NCBI GenBank assembly: GCA_937858165.1
Contig: CALLZA010000250.1
Location: 1-7,338 of the forward strand
From: an uncultured Ardenticatenia bacterium
GTDB taxonomy: Bacteria > Chloroflexota > Anaerolineae > Promineifilales > Promineifilaceae
Direction: 5' to 3'
DNA: 7,338 nt
The position numbers and the translations under genes are program-made. The notes beneath the pieces are model-generated. The model did not search any database. It saw only the letters and a list, made by a program, of their open reading frames with translations, and was not told the DNA's origin. Position 1 is the stretch's first letter. Each line of letters begins with the position of its first letter. Below, in pieces: positions 1 to 5,480 of the stretch.

Positions 1-122
1 CTTCGACAGTTGTTTATACTCTGTCGCACTTGCTACGTCGCGTACATTCGTCCTCTGACTGTACTGCTAGTATTATACTCTTTATCTTTTTAGTTCTTTC
101 TTTTTTTTTTTGTTTTTTTTTT
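1..122. other. non-genomic read-through noise at left end
   Basis: This stretch lies outside the P5 adapter, so it cannot be part of the genomic insert. Next to the adapter it is an almost pure T run (about 90-122; poly-A when read outward), and further out it is AT-rich sequence with no coding pattern. That is the usual appearance of Illumina base calls after a read has run off the end of a library molecule. No gene is called here. Confidence 0.9.
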
Positions 123-192
123 AAGGATCCGGCGACCACCGAAATCTACCCTAGATCGCTCGTCGGCAGCGTCAGATGTGTATAAGAGACAG
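123..192 (+). other. Illumina P5 + i5 index + Nextera adapter (artefact)
   Basis: Positions 123-151 align over 29 bases with the Illumina P5 sequence with 4 mismatches. Positions 152-159 are an 8-base index TAGATCGC. Positions 160-173 are TCGTCGGCAGCGTC and 174-192 the 19-base Nextera mosaic end. Real sequence starts at 193. Translated on the minus strand the adapter gives the peptide CLLYTSDAADE, which is a contamination signature and not protein sequence. Confidence 0.97.
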
Positions 193-278
193 CCCCCGCG
201 GCGGATGTTGCGATAGGTCAGGAAGGTCGCCGCCAGGGCCACGGCGAAGAGCAGCATGGGCAGGAGTAGGCCGCTCAT
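193..278 (-). CDS. small membrane protein, 3'-truncated by adapter
   Basis: Only the first 28 codons are present (MSGLLLPMLLFAVALAATFL, then TYRNIRRG) before the gene runs into the adapter. The visible part is one hydrophobic helix (residues about 3-20) followed by basic residues, which suggests a membrane anchor with a cytoplasmic positive flank, or an uncleaved signal sequence. The ATG overlaps the tsaC stop in an ATGA arrangement (276-278 against 275-277). A strong Shine-Dalgarno GGAGGTG lies just upstream (282-288 on the plus strand), inside the end of tsaC. Translational coupling to tsaC is therefore likely. The family cannot be named from this fragment. Confidence 0.6.
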
Positions 279-895
279 GACACCTCCAGCCCCAGATCGG
301 CCGCCGTCAGCGGCCCGGCACGCCGGACGACCGGCGGATCGACGGTGCAATCGACAACGGTTGAGGCCATGCCGCCCGGCGATGGGCCGTCGTCGAGCAC
401 AGCCGCCACCCGCCCGCCCAACACCGCCAGCGCCTCGTCGGCGGCGCGGGCCGGCGGCTGGCCGGAGACGTTGGCGCTGGTAGCGGCCACCGCCCCGCCC
501 GCGGCGCGAATGAGCGCGCGGGCCAGGGCGTGGTCGGGCACGCGCACGGCTATGGTGTCATCGGGCGACAGGTTGGCCGGCAACTCCGGCCGTCGGGGCA
601 CGATGAGCGTCAGCGGCCCCGGCCAGAAGTGGGCCATCAGCGCCGCCGCCGCGGGCGGGATGATGCCGGCCACGTGGGCCACGTCGGCCACGTCGCCCAA
701 CAGGATAGGGATACCCTTCTCCGCCGGCCGCCCTTTGACCGCGTAGAGTCGGTCGACGGCCGCCGCGTCATACGGCAGGACGCCGACACCGTAGACGGTG
801 TCGGTTGGCAAGACCACCGGCAAGCCGCGCCGCAGCAGGTCGGCCGCGGCGGGGATGGCCGTTGGGTCGGCCGCATCCAGCCGGCGCGTGGTCAT
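275..895 (-). CDS. tsaC: L-threonylcarbamoyladenylate synthase (TsaC/Sua5/YrdC family)
   Basis: The 206-aa product is the usual size for a single-domain YrdC/TsaC protein. It lacks the extra C-terminal Sua5 domain. The family makes threonylcarbamoyl-AMP from threonine, bicarbonate and ATP for the t6A37 modification of ANN-decoding tRNAs in the cytoplasm. Family motifs are in order: PTDTVYG at 30-36, KGRP at 54-57, PGPLTLIV at 92-99, VRVP at 117-120, TSANVSG at 139-145 and STVVD at 178-182. The ATG at 895 is chosen because the fold begins soon after it. In-frame GTG codons at 916 and 922 are alternatives, and none of the three has a strong Shine-Dalgarno. The gene sits 53 nt after prmC, a common pairing, and its stop overlaps the next start. 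Confidence 0.93.
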   Translation of the reverse strand: MTTRRLDAADPTAIPAAADLLRRGLPVVLPTDTVYGVGVLPYDAAAVDRLYAVKGRPAEKGIPILLGDVADVAHVAGIIPPAAAALMAHFWPGPLTLIVPRRPELPANLSPDDTIAVRVPDHALARALIRAAGGAVAATSANVSGQPPARAADEALAVLGGRVAAVLDDGPSPGGMASTVVDCTVDPPVVRRAGPLTAADLGLEVS

Positions 896-948
896 CGGTT
901 CACTATGCGTAGTCACAGACACGTGTATTGGTCGTTCCCTCGATACGG

Positions 949-1788
949 TCAGGTCTGAATAGCGACGAGGCGGTCGTGGCCGGCAAAATCGGGTCGGACT
1001 TCGACGCGCGCCGCCGGAAATGCCTGCCGGGCCAGCGCCGCCGCCGCCGCTCCCTGCCGCCAGCCGATCTCCAGCAAGACGAGGCCGCCGGGGCGCAGAC
1101 ACTCAGCCGCCTGGGGCAGGAGGGCGCGGATCGCGTCCAGGCCATCCCTCCCCCCGTCCAGAGCCAGAGCCGGCTCGTAAGATTTTACTCCATCGGACAG
1201 CGTCGTCCACTCCTGGCGGCTGACGTAGGGCAAGTTGGCGGCGATGAGGTCGAAGCTGGAGCCAAAAGCCGCCAGCAAGTCGCCTCGCACCAGGGCCACG
1301 CGGTCGCGGGCCAACCGACTGGCGTTGGCTCGCGCCACGGCCAGCGCCGCCGTCGACACATCCACAGCGACAATCTCGGCCGCCGGCCAATGGCGGGCCA
1401 GCGTCACAGCGATGCAGCCGCTGCCCGTGCCGACATCGACGGCGCGCAGCGGCCCGCGCCCCCGCCCCCACCCCAGAGCGGCCTCGACCAGTTGCTCCGT
1501 CTCCGGCCGCGGGATGAGCACAGCGGGCGAGACGGCAAACTCTTGCCCATAGAAGGGCGCGTGGCCGATCAGGTAGGGAATGGGTTCGTCGGCCGTGGCG
1601 CGGGTCAGCAGTTGCTCGTAGGCCTCGGCCTGCATAGCGGTCAGCACCTCTTCGTCATGGGCAACCAGATAGGCGTGGTCGCGGCCCAGCACGTGGGCCA
1701 GCAGCAGCCGGGCGTCGAGCGCGGGCGAAGGGGATCGGTGGAGTTGGGCGCGGCCGCGTTGCCACGCCTGGCGAATGGTGGTGATCAT
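949..1788 (-). CDS. prmC: peptide chain release factor N5-glutamine methyltransferase PrmC (HemK)
   Basis: The 279-aa product matches the PrmC length. The family methylates the Gln of the GGQ loop of RF1/RF2 using S-adenosylmethionine. The N-terminal helical domain covers about 1-75. Then come the PRPETE segment (93-98), the SAM-binding VDVGTGSGCIAV (117-128), the acidic VD of motif II (142-143), the catalytic (N)xPY site seen here as NLPY (185-188), and the GGxDGLD and LEIGWRQ segments (212-218, 239-245). NLPY replaces the more usual NPPY, but the Asn, Pro and Tyr are kept. The ATG at 1788 is chosen because upstream codons only read through a hairpin. No Shine-Dalgarno is visible, and four T residues of a hairpin-T-run element abut the start codon. 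prfA, a frequent neighbour, is not here. Confidence 0.93.
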   Translation of the reverse strand: MITTIRQAWQRGRAQLHRSPSPALDARLLLAHVLGRDHAYLVAHDEEVLTAMQAEAYEQLLTRATADEPIPYLIGHAPFYGQEFAVSPAVLIPRPETEQLVEAALGWGRGRGPLRAVDVGTGSGCIAVTLARHWPAAEIVAVDVSTAALAVARANASRLARDRVALVRGDLLAAFGSSFDLIAANLPYVSRQEWTTLSDGVKSYEPALALDGGRDGLDAIRALLPQAAECLRPGGLVLLEIGWRQGAAAAALARQAFPAARVEVRPDFAGHDRLVAIQT

Positions 1789-1834
1789 AAAAGCAGACGG
1801 CGGCCGGCGCGTGCGCGTCCCGGCCGCCGTCTGC
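1789..1834 (-). terminator. hairpin with T-run abutting prmC start (terminator or attenuator)
   Basis: A perfect 15-bp inverted repeat (GCAGACGGCGGCCGG at 1793-1807 with its complement at 1820-1834) encloses a 12-nt loop. On the minus strand it is followed at once by TTTT (1792-1789) and then the prmC ATG. This resembles an intrinsic terminator for the sulfate operon, although the T-run is short. A TACAAT hexamer (minus strand, 1842-1837) just upstream could be a -10 box, in which case the hairpin would form the 5' end of the prmC mRNA. Confidence 0.6.
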
Positions 1835-1852
1835 GGATTGTACAGGAAGCCA

Positions 1853-1926
1853 TCCACAGATTACACCGATTACACCGATTTTCAGAGAGCTTTCTGATAA
1901 TCTGCGTAATCGGTGTAATCTGTGGA
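1853..1926. repeat. 74-bp near-perfect palindromic intergenic repeat
   Basis: The outer arms are a perfect 19-bp inverted repeat (1853-1871 and 1908-1926, TCCACAGATTACACCGATT). The inner part continues the symmetry imperfectly to a centre at the AGCT near 1888-1891. The left arm also holds a 9-bp tandem copy (TTACACCGA twice). It lies between the cysC stop and prmC. The core resembles GATTACA-type dispersed palindromes common between genes of environmental Chloroflexota and some other phyla, which is family knowledge and not shown by this window. On the plus strand it is followed by a T-rich run, but no plus-strand gene feeds into it. Confidence 0.8.
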
Positions 1927-1937
1927 CGTTTTTCTTC

Positions 1938-2498
1938 TTAGGCGAAAGCGGCCTCGCCGACGGGGATGTAGCCACGCTCTTCCAGGTAGCTGAGAATCCG
2001 CTGGGCGCTCTCTTCCGGGGTCTCCTGGTCGGTGTGGATGTGGATTTCCGGGTTGGTCGGGGCCTCGAACGGGTCGGAGATGCCGGTGAAGTTCTTGATC
2101 TCGCCGGCGATGGCCTTCTTGTACATGCCCTTCACGTCGCGGTCCATGACTACATTCAGCGGCGCGTCAATGAACACTTCCATGAAGTTGGTCGTGCCGG
2201 CCCGCACCATATCGCGCACAGCCTGGTAGGGGGAGATGAAGGAGCAGACGCAGCCGACGCCGTTGCGCGACAGCAGCTTGGCGACAAAGGAGACGCGCTC
2301 GATGTTCTTGTCGCGGTCCTCCTTGCTAAAGCCCAGGTCGCGGGTCAGGCTCTCGCGCACCACGTCGCCGTCCAGCCGCTCGAACTTGCAGCCGCGGGAC
2401 TGTAACTCCTTCTCCAGCAGCAAAGCGATGGTCGTCTTGCCGGCACCCGACAGGCCGGTCATCCACAGAACGTAGCCGGGATATTCTTCATGAGTCAT
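1938..2498 (-). CDS. cysC: adenylylsulfate kinase CysC (stand-alone)
   Basis: The 186-aa product is the typical length for a single-domain APS kinase, which phosphorylates APS with ATP to give PAPS in the cytoplasm. Visible motifs are the P-loop GLSGAGKTT (15-23), LDGDVVR (42-48), LGFSKEDRDKNIERV (55-69, with the substrate-side Phe57, Arg62 and Asn65), FISPYQAVR (87-95), DVKGMYKKAIAGEIK (121-135) and FTGISDPFEAP (137-147). Gln92 stands where many homologues have Arg. The ATG at 2498 has a GAGGA element about 12 nt upstream, a rather long spacing. The gene starts 84 nt after the fused Sat/APS-kinase gene, so the two are probably co-transcribed and supply two APS kinase domains. It could serve sulfate assimilation or sulfotransferase PAPS supply; no reductase gene is in view. 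Confidence 0.95.
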   Translation of the reverse strand: MTHEEYPGYVLWMTGLSGAGKTTIALLLEKELQSRGCKFERLDGDVVRESLTRDLGFSKEDRDKNIERVSFVAKLLSRNGVGCVCSFISPYQAVRDMVRAGTTNFMEVFIDAPLNVVMDRDVKGMYKKAIAGEIKNFTGISDPFEAPTNPEIHIHTDQETPEESAQRILSYLEERGYIPVGEAAFA

Positions 2499-2537
2499 GA
2501 TGAGTTTGTTTCCTCGTGATAGTTGTTTGTTGTTGGT

Positions 2538-2571
2538 CAGTCGTGGTGGTCACTCGTGGCCACCACGACTG
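2538..2571. other. 14-bp hairpin in the sat-cysC spacer
   Basis: Positions 2538-2551 pair with 2558-2571 over 14 bp (one T-G pair) around a 6-nt loop ACTCGT. On the minus strand no T-run follows it, so it does not look like a terminator. A stabilising or processing hairpin between the two cistrons of the sulfate operon is possible, as is a small dispersed repeat. Confidence 0.6.
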
Positions 2572-2582
2572 CTTACTGCTCA

Positions 2583-4361
2583 CTAATTCTTGTGCAGCCC
2601 GTTGCCATTGCCGTTGCCGTTCCGAGCGTCCTCGGTGCGCACAAAGCCCTGCTCGATGAGCATGTTCAGCACGACGCGGGCATTCTCTTCGGGCGTGTGC
2701 TCCAGCGTCTCGATGGTGATCTCCGGGTTCTGCGGTGCCTCATACGGGTCGTCGATGCCGGTGAAGCCGACGATCTCGCCGCGGCGGGCGCGGGCATAGA
2801 GACCCTTGGTGTCGCGCTGCTCAGCCACTTCTAGCGGCGTATCGACGAAGATCTCGATGTAGTTCTCCTGGCCGATCATGTTGCGCACTTCGTTGCGCGT
2901 GGCGCGATAGGGGCTGGCCGCGGCACAGACGGCGATGCCGCCGTGGCGCACGATCTCCGCCGCCACGAAGCCGATGCGGCGAACGTGGTCGTTGCGGTCT
3001 TCCTTGCTGAAGCCCAGGCCCTCGCTGAAGTGGGTGCGGACGACGTCGCCGTCCAGCAGGGTCACGTTGCGGCCGAACTCCTGCAACAGCGTCGTCAGCA
3101 CGCCGGCGGTAGTCGACTTACCGGCGTTGTGCAGCCCGGTGAACCAGACGCAGACGCCCTGGCGGTGGCGAGGCGGGTAGGTCTCGGCCAGAATCTCGGC
3201 CACTTCCGGCCGCGTGAACCACTCCGGCAGCTGGCGGCCGACCTGCAGGTACTGTTCGCGCACCTGTGTGCCGGAGATAGAGGCCGTCTTGGTCTCTTTG
3301 GCGACCTTGTGAACCTCTTCGTAGCGATCCTCTTCCGGCAGGTAGACGAGCATCTGGAAGGGGACCGCGCCGACGCCCAACTCCTCGGCGTGCTGCTCGA
3401 CGATCTCCTGCGCGTCATACGGGCCGTAGAACGGCTTGCCGGTCGAGTCGTTGCCGGGACCGGCGTGGTCGCGGCCGACGATAAGGAAGTTCGCGCCGTG
3501 GTTGCGGCGGATGATGGCGTGCCACAACGCCTCGCGCGGGCCGCCCATACGCATCGCCAGCGGCAGCAGCGACAGCAGGATGCGGTCGGGGTCGTAGTGG
3601 TGCTGGGCCAACGCCTTATAGGTGCGCACGCGGGTGAAGTGATCGACGTCGCCGGGCTTGGTCATGCCGACGACCGGGTGGAGCAGCAACACGCCGTCCT
3701 TCTCCATCGTCGCCCGCTTGGTCAACTCTTCATGGACGCGGTGCAACGGGTTGCGGGTCTGGAAGGCGATGACGTTGGTGTGGCCGGCGCGCTCAAGCTT
3801 GGCCCGGGTCTCGGCCGGGGTGAAGCGCAGCGCCTTGAAGTCGTAGTGCGTCGGCAGTTGCAGCACACGCATGGGGCCGGAAACGTAGTACTTGCCCCAG
3901 TTGTGCATCTCGGCCACGATGGGGTGGCGCGGGTCGAGCGTGCCGAACGCCTTCTGGGCAACCTCGTCCAGGTCCCAAGCGTACACTTCCTCGACGGTGA
4001 GGATGGCCAGCAGCTCGTTGCCCGGGCTACGCAGGGCGACATCGGCGCCAATCTTCAGCCGCGCCGCGTCGTCCTCATCCACCGGCAAAGGCACGGGAAT
4101 GGGGAAGAGGTAGCCGTTGGTCAGGCGCATCGTATCGAGGACACTCTGGTGGTCGGCCTGGCTCATGAAGCGGTCGAGCGGCGAGAAGCCGCCGGTGGCC
4201 AGCAGTTCCAAGTCGCACACAGCGCGCTCAGAGATGCGAATCGACGGCAGGGTGTTGGCGTAGGCGCGCAACTCGGCCCGCTCCGCTTCGGGAACCATCA
4301 GGTCCACCAGCGTGCCGCCATAGGGAGTGATCAAAGTGGTCTTTTCAGCCGTAGCTAACAA
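2583..4361 (-). CDS. sat: bifunctional sulfate adenylyltransferase / adenylylsulfate kinase
   Basis: From the TTG at 4361 the protein has 592 aa. Residues about 1-160 form the PUA-like N-terminal domain of ATP sulfurylase. Residues about 165-380 form the catalytic domain with QTRNPLHRVHE (201-211), GRDHAGPG (296-303) and ISGTQVR (362-368). Residues about 400-575 form an APS kinase domain with P-loop GLHNAGKST (409-417), DGD (437-439), ASPYR (482-486) and TKGLY (518-522). Together they convert sulfate and ATP to APS and then PAPS. The TTG at 4361 is preferred because AAGGAG lies 9 nt upstream and a promoter at 4421-4450 leaves a leader of about 50 nt. Another in-frame TTG at 4406 would sit almost at the transcription start. 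His459 replaces the usual Asn of the DRxxN segment. The C-terminus is a GN repeat (581-588). cysC follows 84 nt downstream. Confidence 0.95.
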   Translation of the reverse strand: MLATAEKTTLITPYGGTLVDLMVPEAERAELRAYANTLPSIRISERAVCDLELLATGGFSPLDRFMSQADHQSVLDTMRLTNGYLFPIPVPLPVDEDDAARLKIGADVALRSPGNELLAILTVEEVYAWDLDEVAQKAFGTLDPRHPIVAEMHNWGKYYVSGPMRVLQLPTHYDFKALRFTPAETRAKLERAGHTNVIAFQTRNPLHRVHEELTKRATMEKDGVLLLHPVVGMTKPGDVDHFTRVRTYKALAQHHYDPDRILLSLLPLAMRMGGPREALWHAIIRRNHGANFLIVGRDHAGPGNDSTGKPFYGPYDAQEIVEQHAEELGVGAVPFQMLVYLPEEDRYEEVHKVAKETKTASISGTQVREQYLQVGRQLPEWFTRPEVAEILAETYPPRHRQGVCVWFTGLHNAGKSTTAGVLTTLLQEFGRNVTLLDGDVVRTHFSEGLGFSKEDRNDHVRRIGFVAAEIVRHGGIAVCAAASPYRATRNEVRNMIGQENYIEIFVDTPLEVAEQRDTKGLYARARRGEIVGFTGIDDPYEAPQNPEITIETLEHTPEENARVVLNMLIEQGFVRTEDARNGNGNGNGLHKN

Positions 4362-4420
4362 CGTACACGACTCCTTGCGCGCCGCGCGGATCGCCTGACC
4401 CGTCAACGCGCTGTTTCTAT

Positions 4421-4450
4421 TTTATACAGGTGTATGGGCAAACACCTCAA
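4421..4450 (-). promoter_or_regulatory. sigma70-like promoter of the sat-cysC operon
   Basis: On the minus strand TTGAGG (4450-4445) and TATAAA (4426-4421) are separated by 18 nt. Transcription would start near 4414, giving a leader of about 50 nt before the TTG start at 4361. A short inverted repeat, GGTGT/ACACC (4429-4433, 4442-4446), fills the spacer and could be an operator, though 5 bp is weak evidence. Confidence 0.55.
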
Positions 4451-4535
4451 CCCGTGGTCTCCGCTAACCCGTCGCTTCGGCTGCGCACACAGAGATCGAC
4501 CACCGGCAAGTGTCGGTGGTACGACGGCTGTTTGC
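4429..4535 (+). ncRNA. candidate structured RNA region (nested helices)
   Basis: Three perfect helices nest inside each other: GCAAACA 4438-4444 with TGTTTGC 4529-4535, CCGTCG 4469-4474 with CGACGG 4522-4527, and ACCACCG 4499-4505 with CGGTGGT 4514-4520. A competing pairing joins GTGGTC 4454-4459 with GACCAC 4498-4503. A weak plus-strand promoter (CTGACC 4395-4400, 17 nt, TATTTT 4418-4423) could start just before it. The helices exist on both strands, so the strand is a guess. The region did not match tRNA, tmRNA, RNase P, SRP, or SAM riboswitch features that I know. Confidence 0.3.
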
Positions 4536-4752
4536 TTTCAACACGGTACAGTTGCCTGAAGGCGGGGAAAGCCGCACAAGCGGTGACAATACGGGTTTCT
4601 CGGTTCCGTAAACGTTCGGTCTGCGTCTGCCTAGGGAGTAATCTACCGGACGTAGCTTACAAAGAAGATTAACGTGAGGCCAGGGGCCCAGGGGCTAGGA
4701 ATTCGGGATGAGGGATGAGGGAACAACGTGTCTGCTCCCCCGCTCCCCGGCG
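4536..4752. other. intergenic region without a recognised gene
   Basis: No convincing coding region is seen between the nested helices and the yigZ stop codon. A GTG-started frame running 4430-4672 encodes an 80-aa peptide with no Shine-Dalgarno, no recognisable motif and a composition unlike the neighbours. Small stem candidates occur: GCGG/CCGC and CCGC/GCGG sharing an arm near 4562-4583, and CTAC/GTAG near 4640-4655. Positions 4676-4725 hold short direct repeats (CCAGGGG twice, GGGATGA and GAGGGATGAGGGA). No clear terminator for yigZ is visible. Confidence 0.5.
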
Positions 4753-5385
4753 CTACATAATCGTTGCCTCTTCCGACGCCACAGCCACCGCTTCCACCGC
4801 GCCATGCGACAACTCGCGCAGCGCCGCGCCGAAGGCCTCGAAGCGCTCGGCGCGGAAGCGCAGTGTCAGCGTAATGACCGCGGCAAACTCCTCGGCCAGC
4901 ACCAGTCCACCATGGGCCTCAACCAGCAGCCGCAGCCGTTCCAGCAACGGATAGGGCGCTTCGACCAGTGCCGTCACCGTCGCCACCTTCTCCGCCCGCG
5001 GCAACGCCGCCAGCGCCGCCCTGGCCGCGTCGCCATAGGCCCGCACCAGCCCACCCGTGCCCAGCTTCGTGCCGCCGAAGTAGCGCGTGACGACCAGCGC
5101 CACGTCTCCCAGGCCGCTGCCCTGCAACACGGCCAGCATCGGCCGCCCGGCTGTGCCCGCCGGCTCGCCGTCGTCGTGGCAGTGGGCCACGGTAGTCGCG
5201 CCGTGGCCGATCACGTAGGCTGGGACGTTGTGGCTGGCATCGGCAAACTCGGCCAGCACGCGGCCGACGAAGGCCCGCGCCTCGTCCACCGTGAAGGTCG
5301 GGGCGATCGTGGCGATGAAGCGCGAGTTGACGACAGTCAGTTCGACGCGCGTCTCGGCCGCCGGGATAAGGCGCAGGGTGTCCAC
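4753..5385 (-). CDS. yigZ: YigZ/IMPACT family protein (UPF0029 + DUF1949)
   Basis: The 210-aa product is typical of YigZ. The N-terminal IMPACT/UPF0029 domain shows SRFIA (21-25), ASHNVPAYVIG (50-60), DDGEPAGTAGRP (71-82) and the signature TRYFGGTKLGTGGLVRAY (100-117). Residues about 137-205 fit the C-terminal ferredoxin-like DUF1949 domain. The bacterial function is not settled; the eukaryotic relative IMPACT regulates GCN2, and bacterial members are thought to bind nucleic acid or ribosomal components. The start is a GTG. No Shine-Dalgarno precedes it; a TACAAT -10 box ends 6 nt before the GTG, so the mRNA is probably leaderless. The gene diverges from the YhfC-family gene. Its neighbour downstream is the sat promoter region, about 330 nt away. 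Confidence 0.92.
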   Translation of the reverse strand: MDTLRLIPAAETRVELTVVNSRFIATIAPTFTVDEARAFVGRVLAEFADASHNVPAYVIGHGATTVAHCHDDGEPAGTAGRPMLAVLQGSGLGDVALVVTRYFGGTKLGTGGLVRAYGDAARAALAALPRAEKVATVTALVEAPYPLLERLRLLVEAHGGLVLAEEFAAVITLTLRFRAERFEAFGAALRELSHGAVEAVAVASEEATIM

Positions 5386-5391
5386 GAGGGT

Positions 5392-5419
5392 ATTGTACGA
5401 CTTCGGCCGCGGTTGTCAT
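5392..5419 (-). promoter_or_regulatory. promoter of yigZ, probably giving a leaderless mRNA
   Basis: On the minus strand ATGACA (5419-5414; five of six to TTGACA) and TACAAT (5397-5392; five of six to TATAAT) are 16 nt apart. Only six bases (5391-5386) separate the -10 box from the GTG start codon, so transcription should begin at or within a base or two of the start codon. Confidence 0.65.
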
Positions 5420-5434
5420 GTCCAGCACATGACA
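5414..5434. promoter_or_regulatory. dyad TGTCATGT-N5-ACATGACA, candidate operator
   Basis: A perfect 8-bp inverted repeat with a 5-bp spacer CCAGC covers the -35 box of yigZ and ends 10 bp before the -35 box of the divergent YhfC-family gene. Size and position suit a dimeric repressor that could control both promoters. The binding protein is unknown. Confidence 0.5.
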
Positions 5435-5444
5435 TTCTTCACTC

Positions 5445-5474
5445 TTTACTTTAGGCCGCGCTTTATGCTATGAT
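5445..5474 (+). promoter_or_regulatory. extended -10 promoter of the YhfC-family gene
   Basis: TTTACT (5445-5450) is followed after 18 nt by TATGAT (5469-5474), preceded by TG and one base (TGCTATGAT), a full extended -10. Transcription would start near 5481, exactly where the first paired strand of the structured leader begins. Confidence 0.6.
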
Positions 5475-5480
5475 GTCTCT

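Noticed and set aside
928..1941. Long plus-strand reading frame opposite prmC
   Set aside because: It is the antisense shadow of prmC in GC-rich DNA, and its end translates the 1853-1926 palindrome. The minus-strand frame has all PrmC motifs.
2943..4358. Very long plus-strand reading frame opposite sat/APS kinase
   Set aside because: Antisense open frame caused by high GC codon use; the minus strand carries complete ATP sulfurylase and APS kinase motifs.
4430..4672. 80-aa GTG-started reading frame on the plus strand
   Set aside because: No Shine-Dalgarno, no recognisable motif, and it overlaps the sat promoter and the nested helices; better explained as noncoding.
4438..4676. Known RNA class (tRNA, tmRNA, 6S, RNase P, SRP, SAM riboswitch) in the region before sat
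   Set aside because: I looked for T-loop and CCA ends, the tmRNA tag frame, RNase P core motifs and SAM-riboswitch boxes on both strands and found none. It is kept only as a low-confidence structured candidate.
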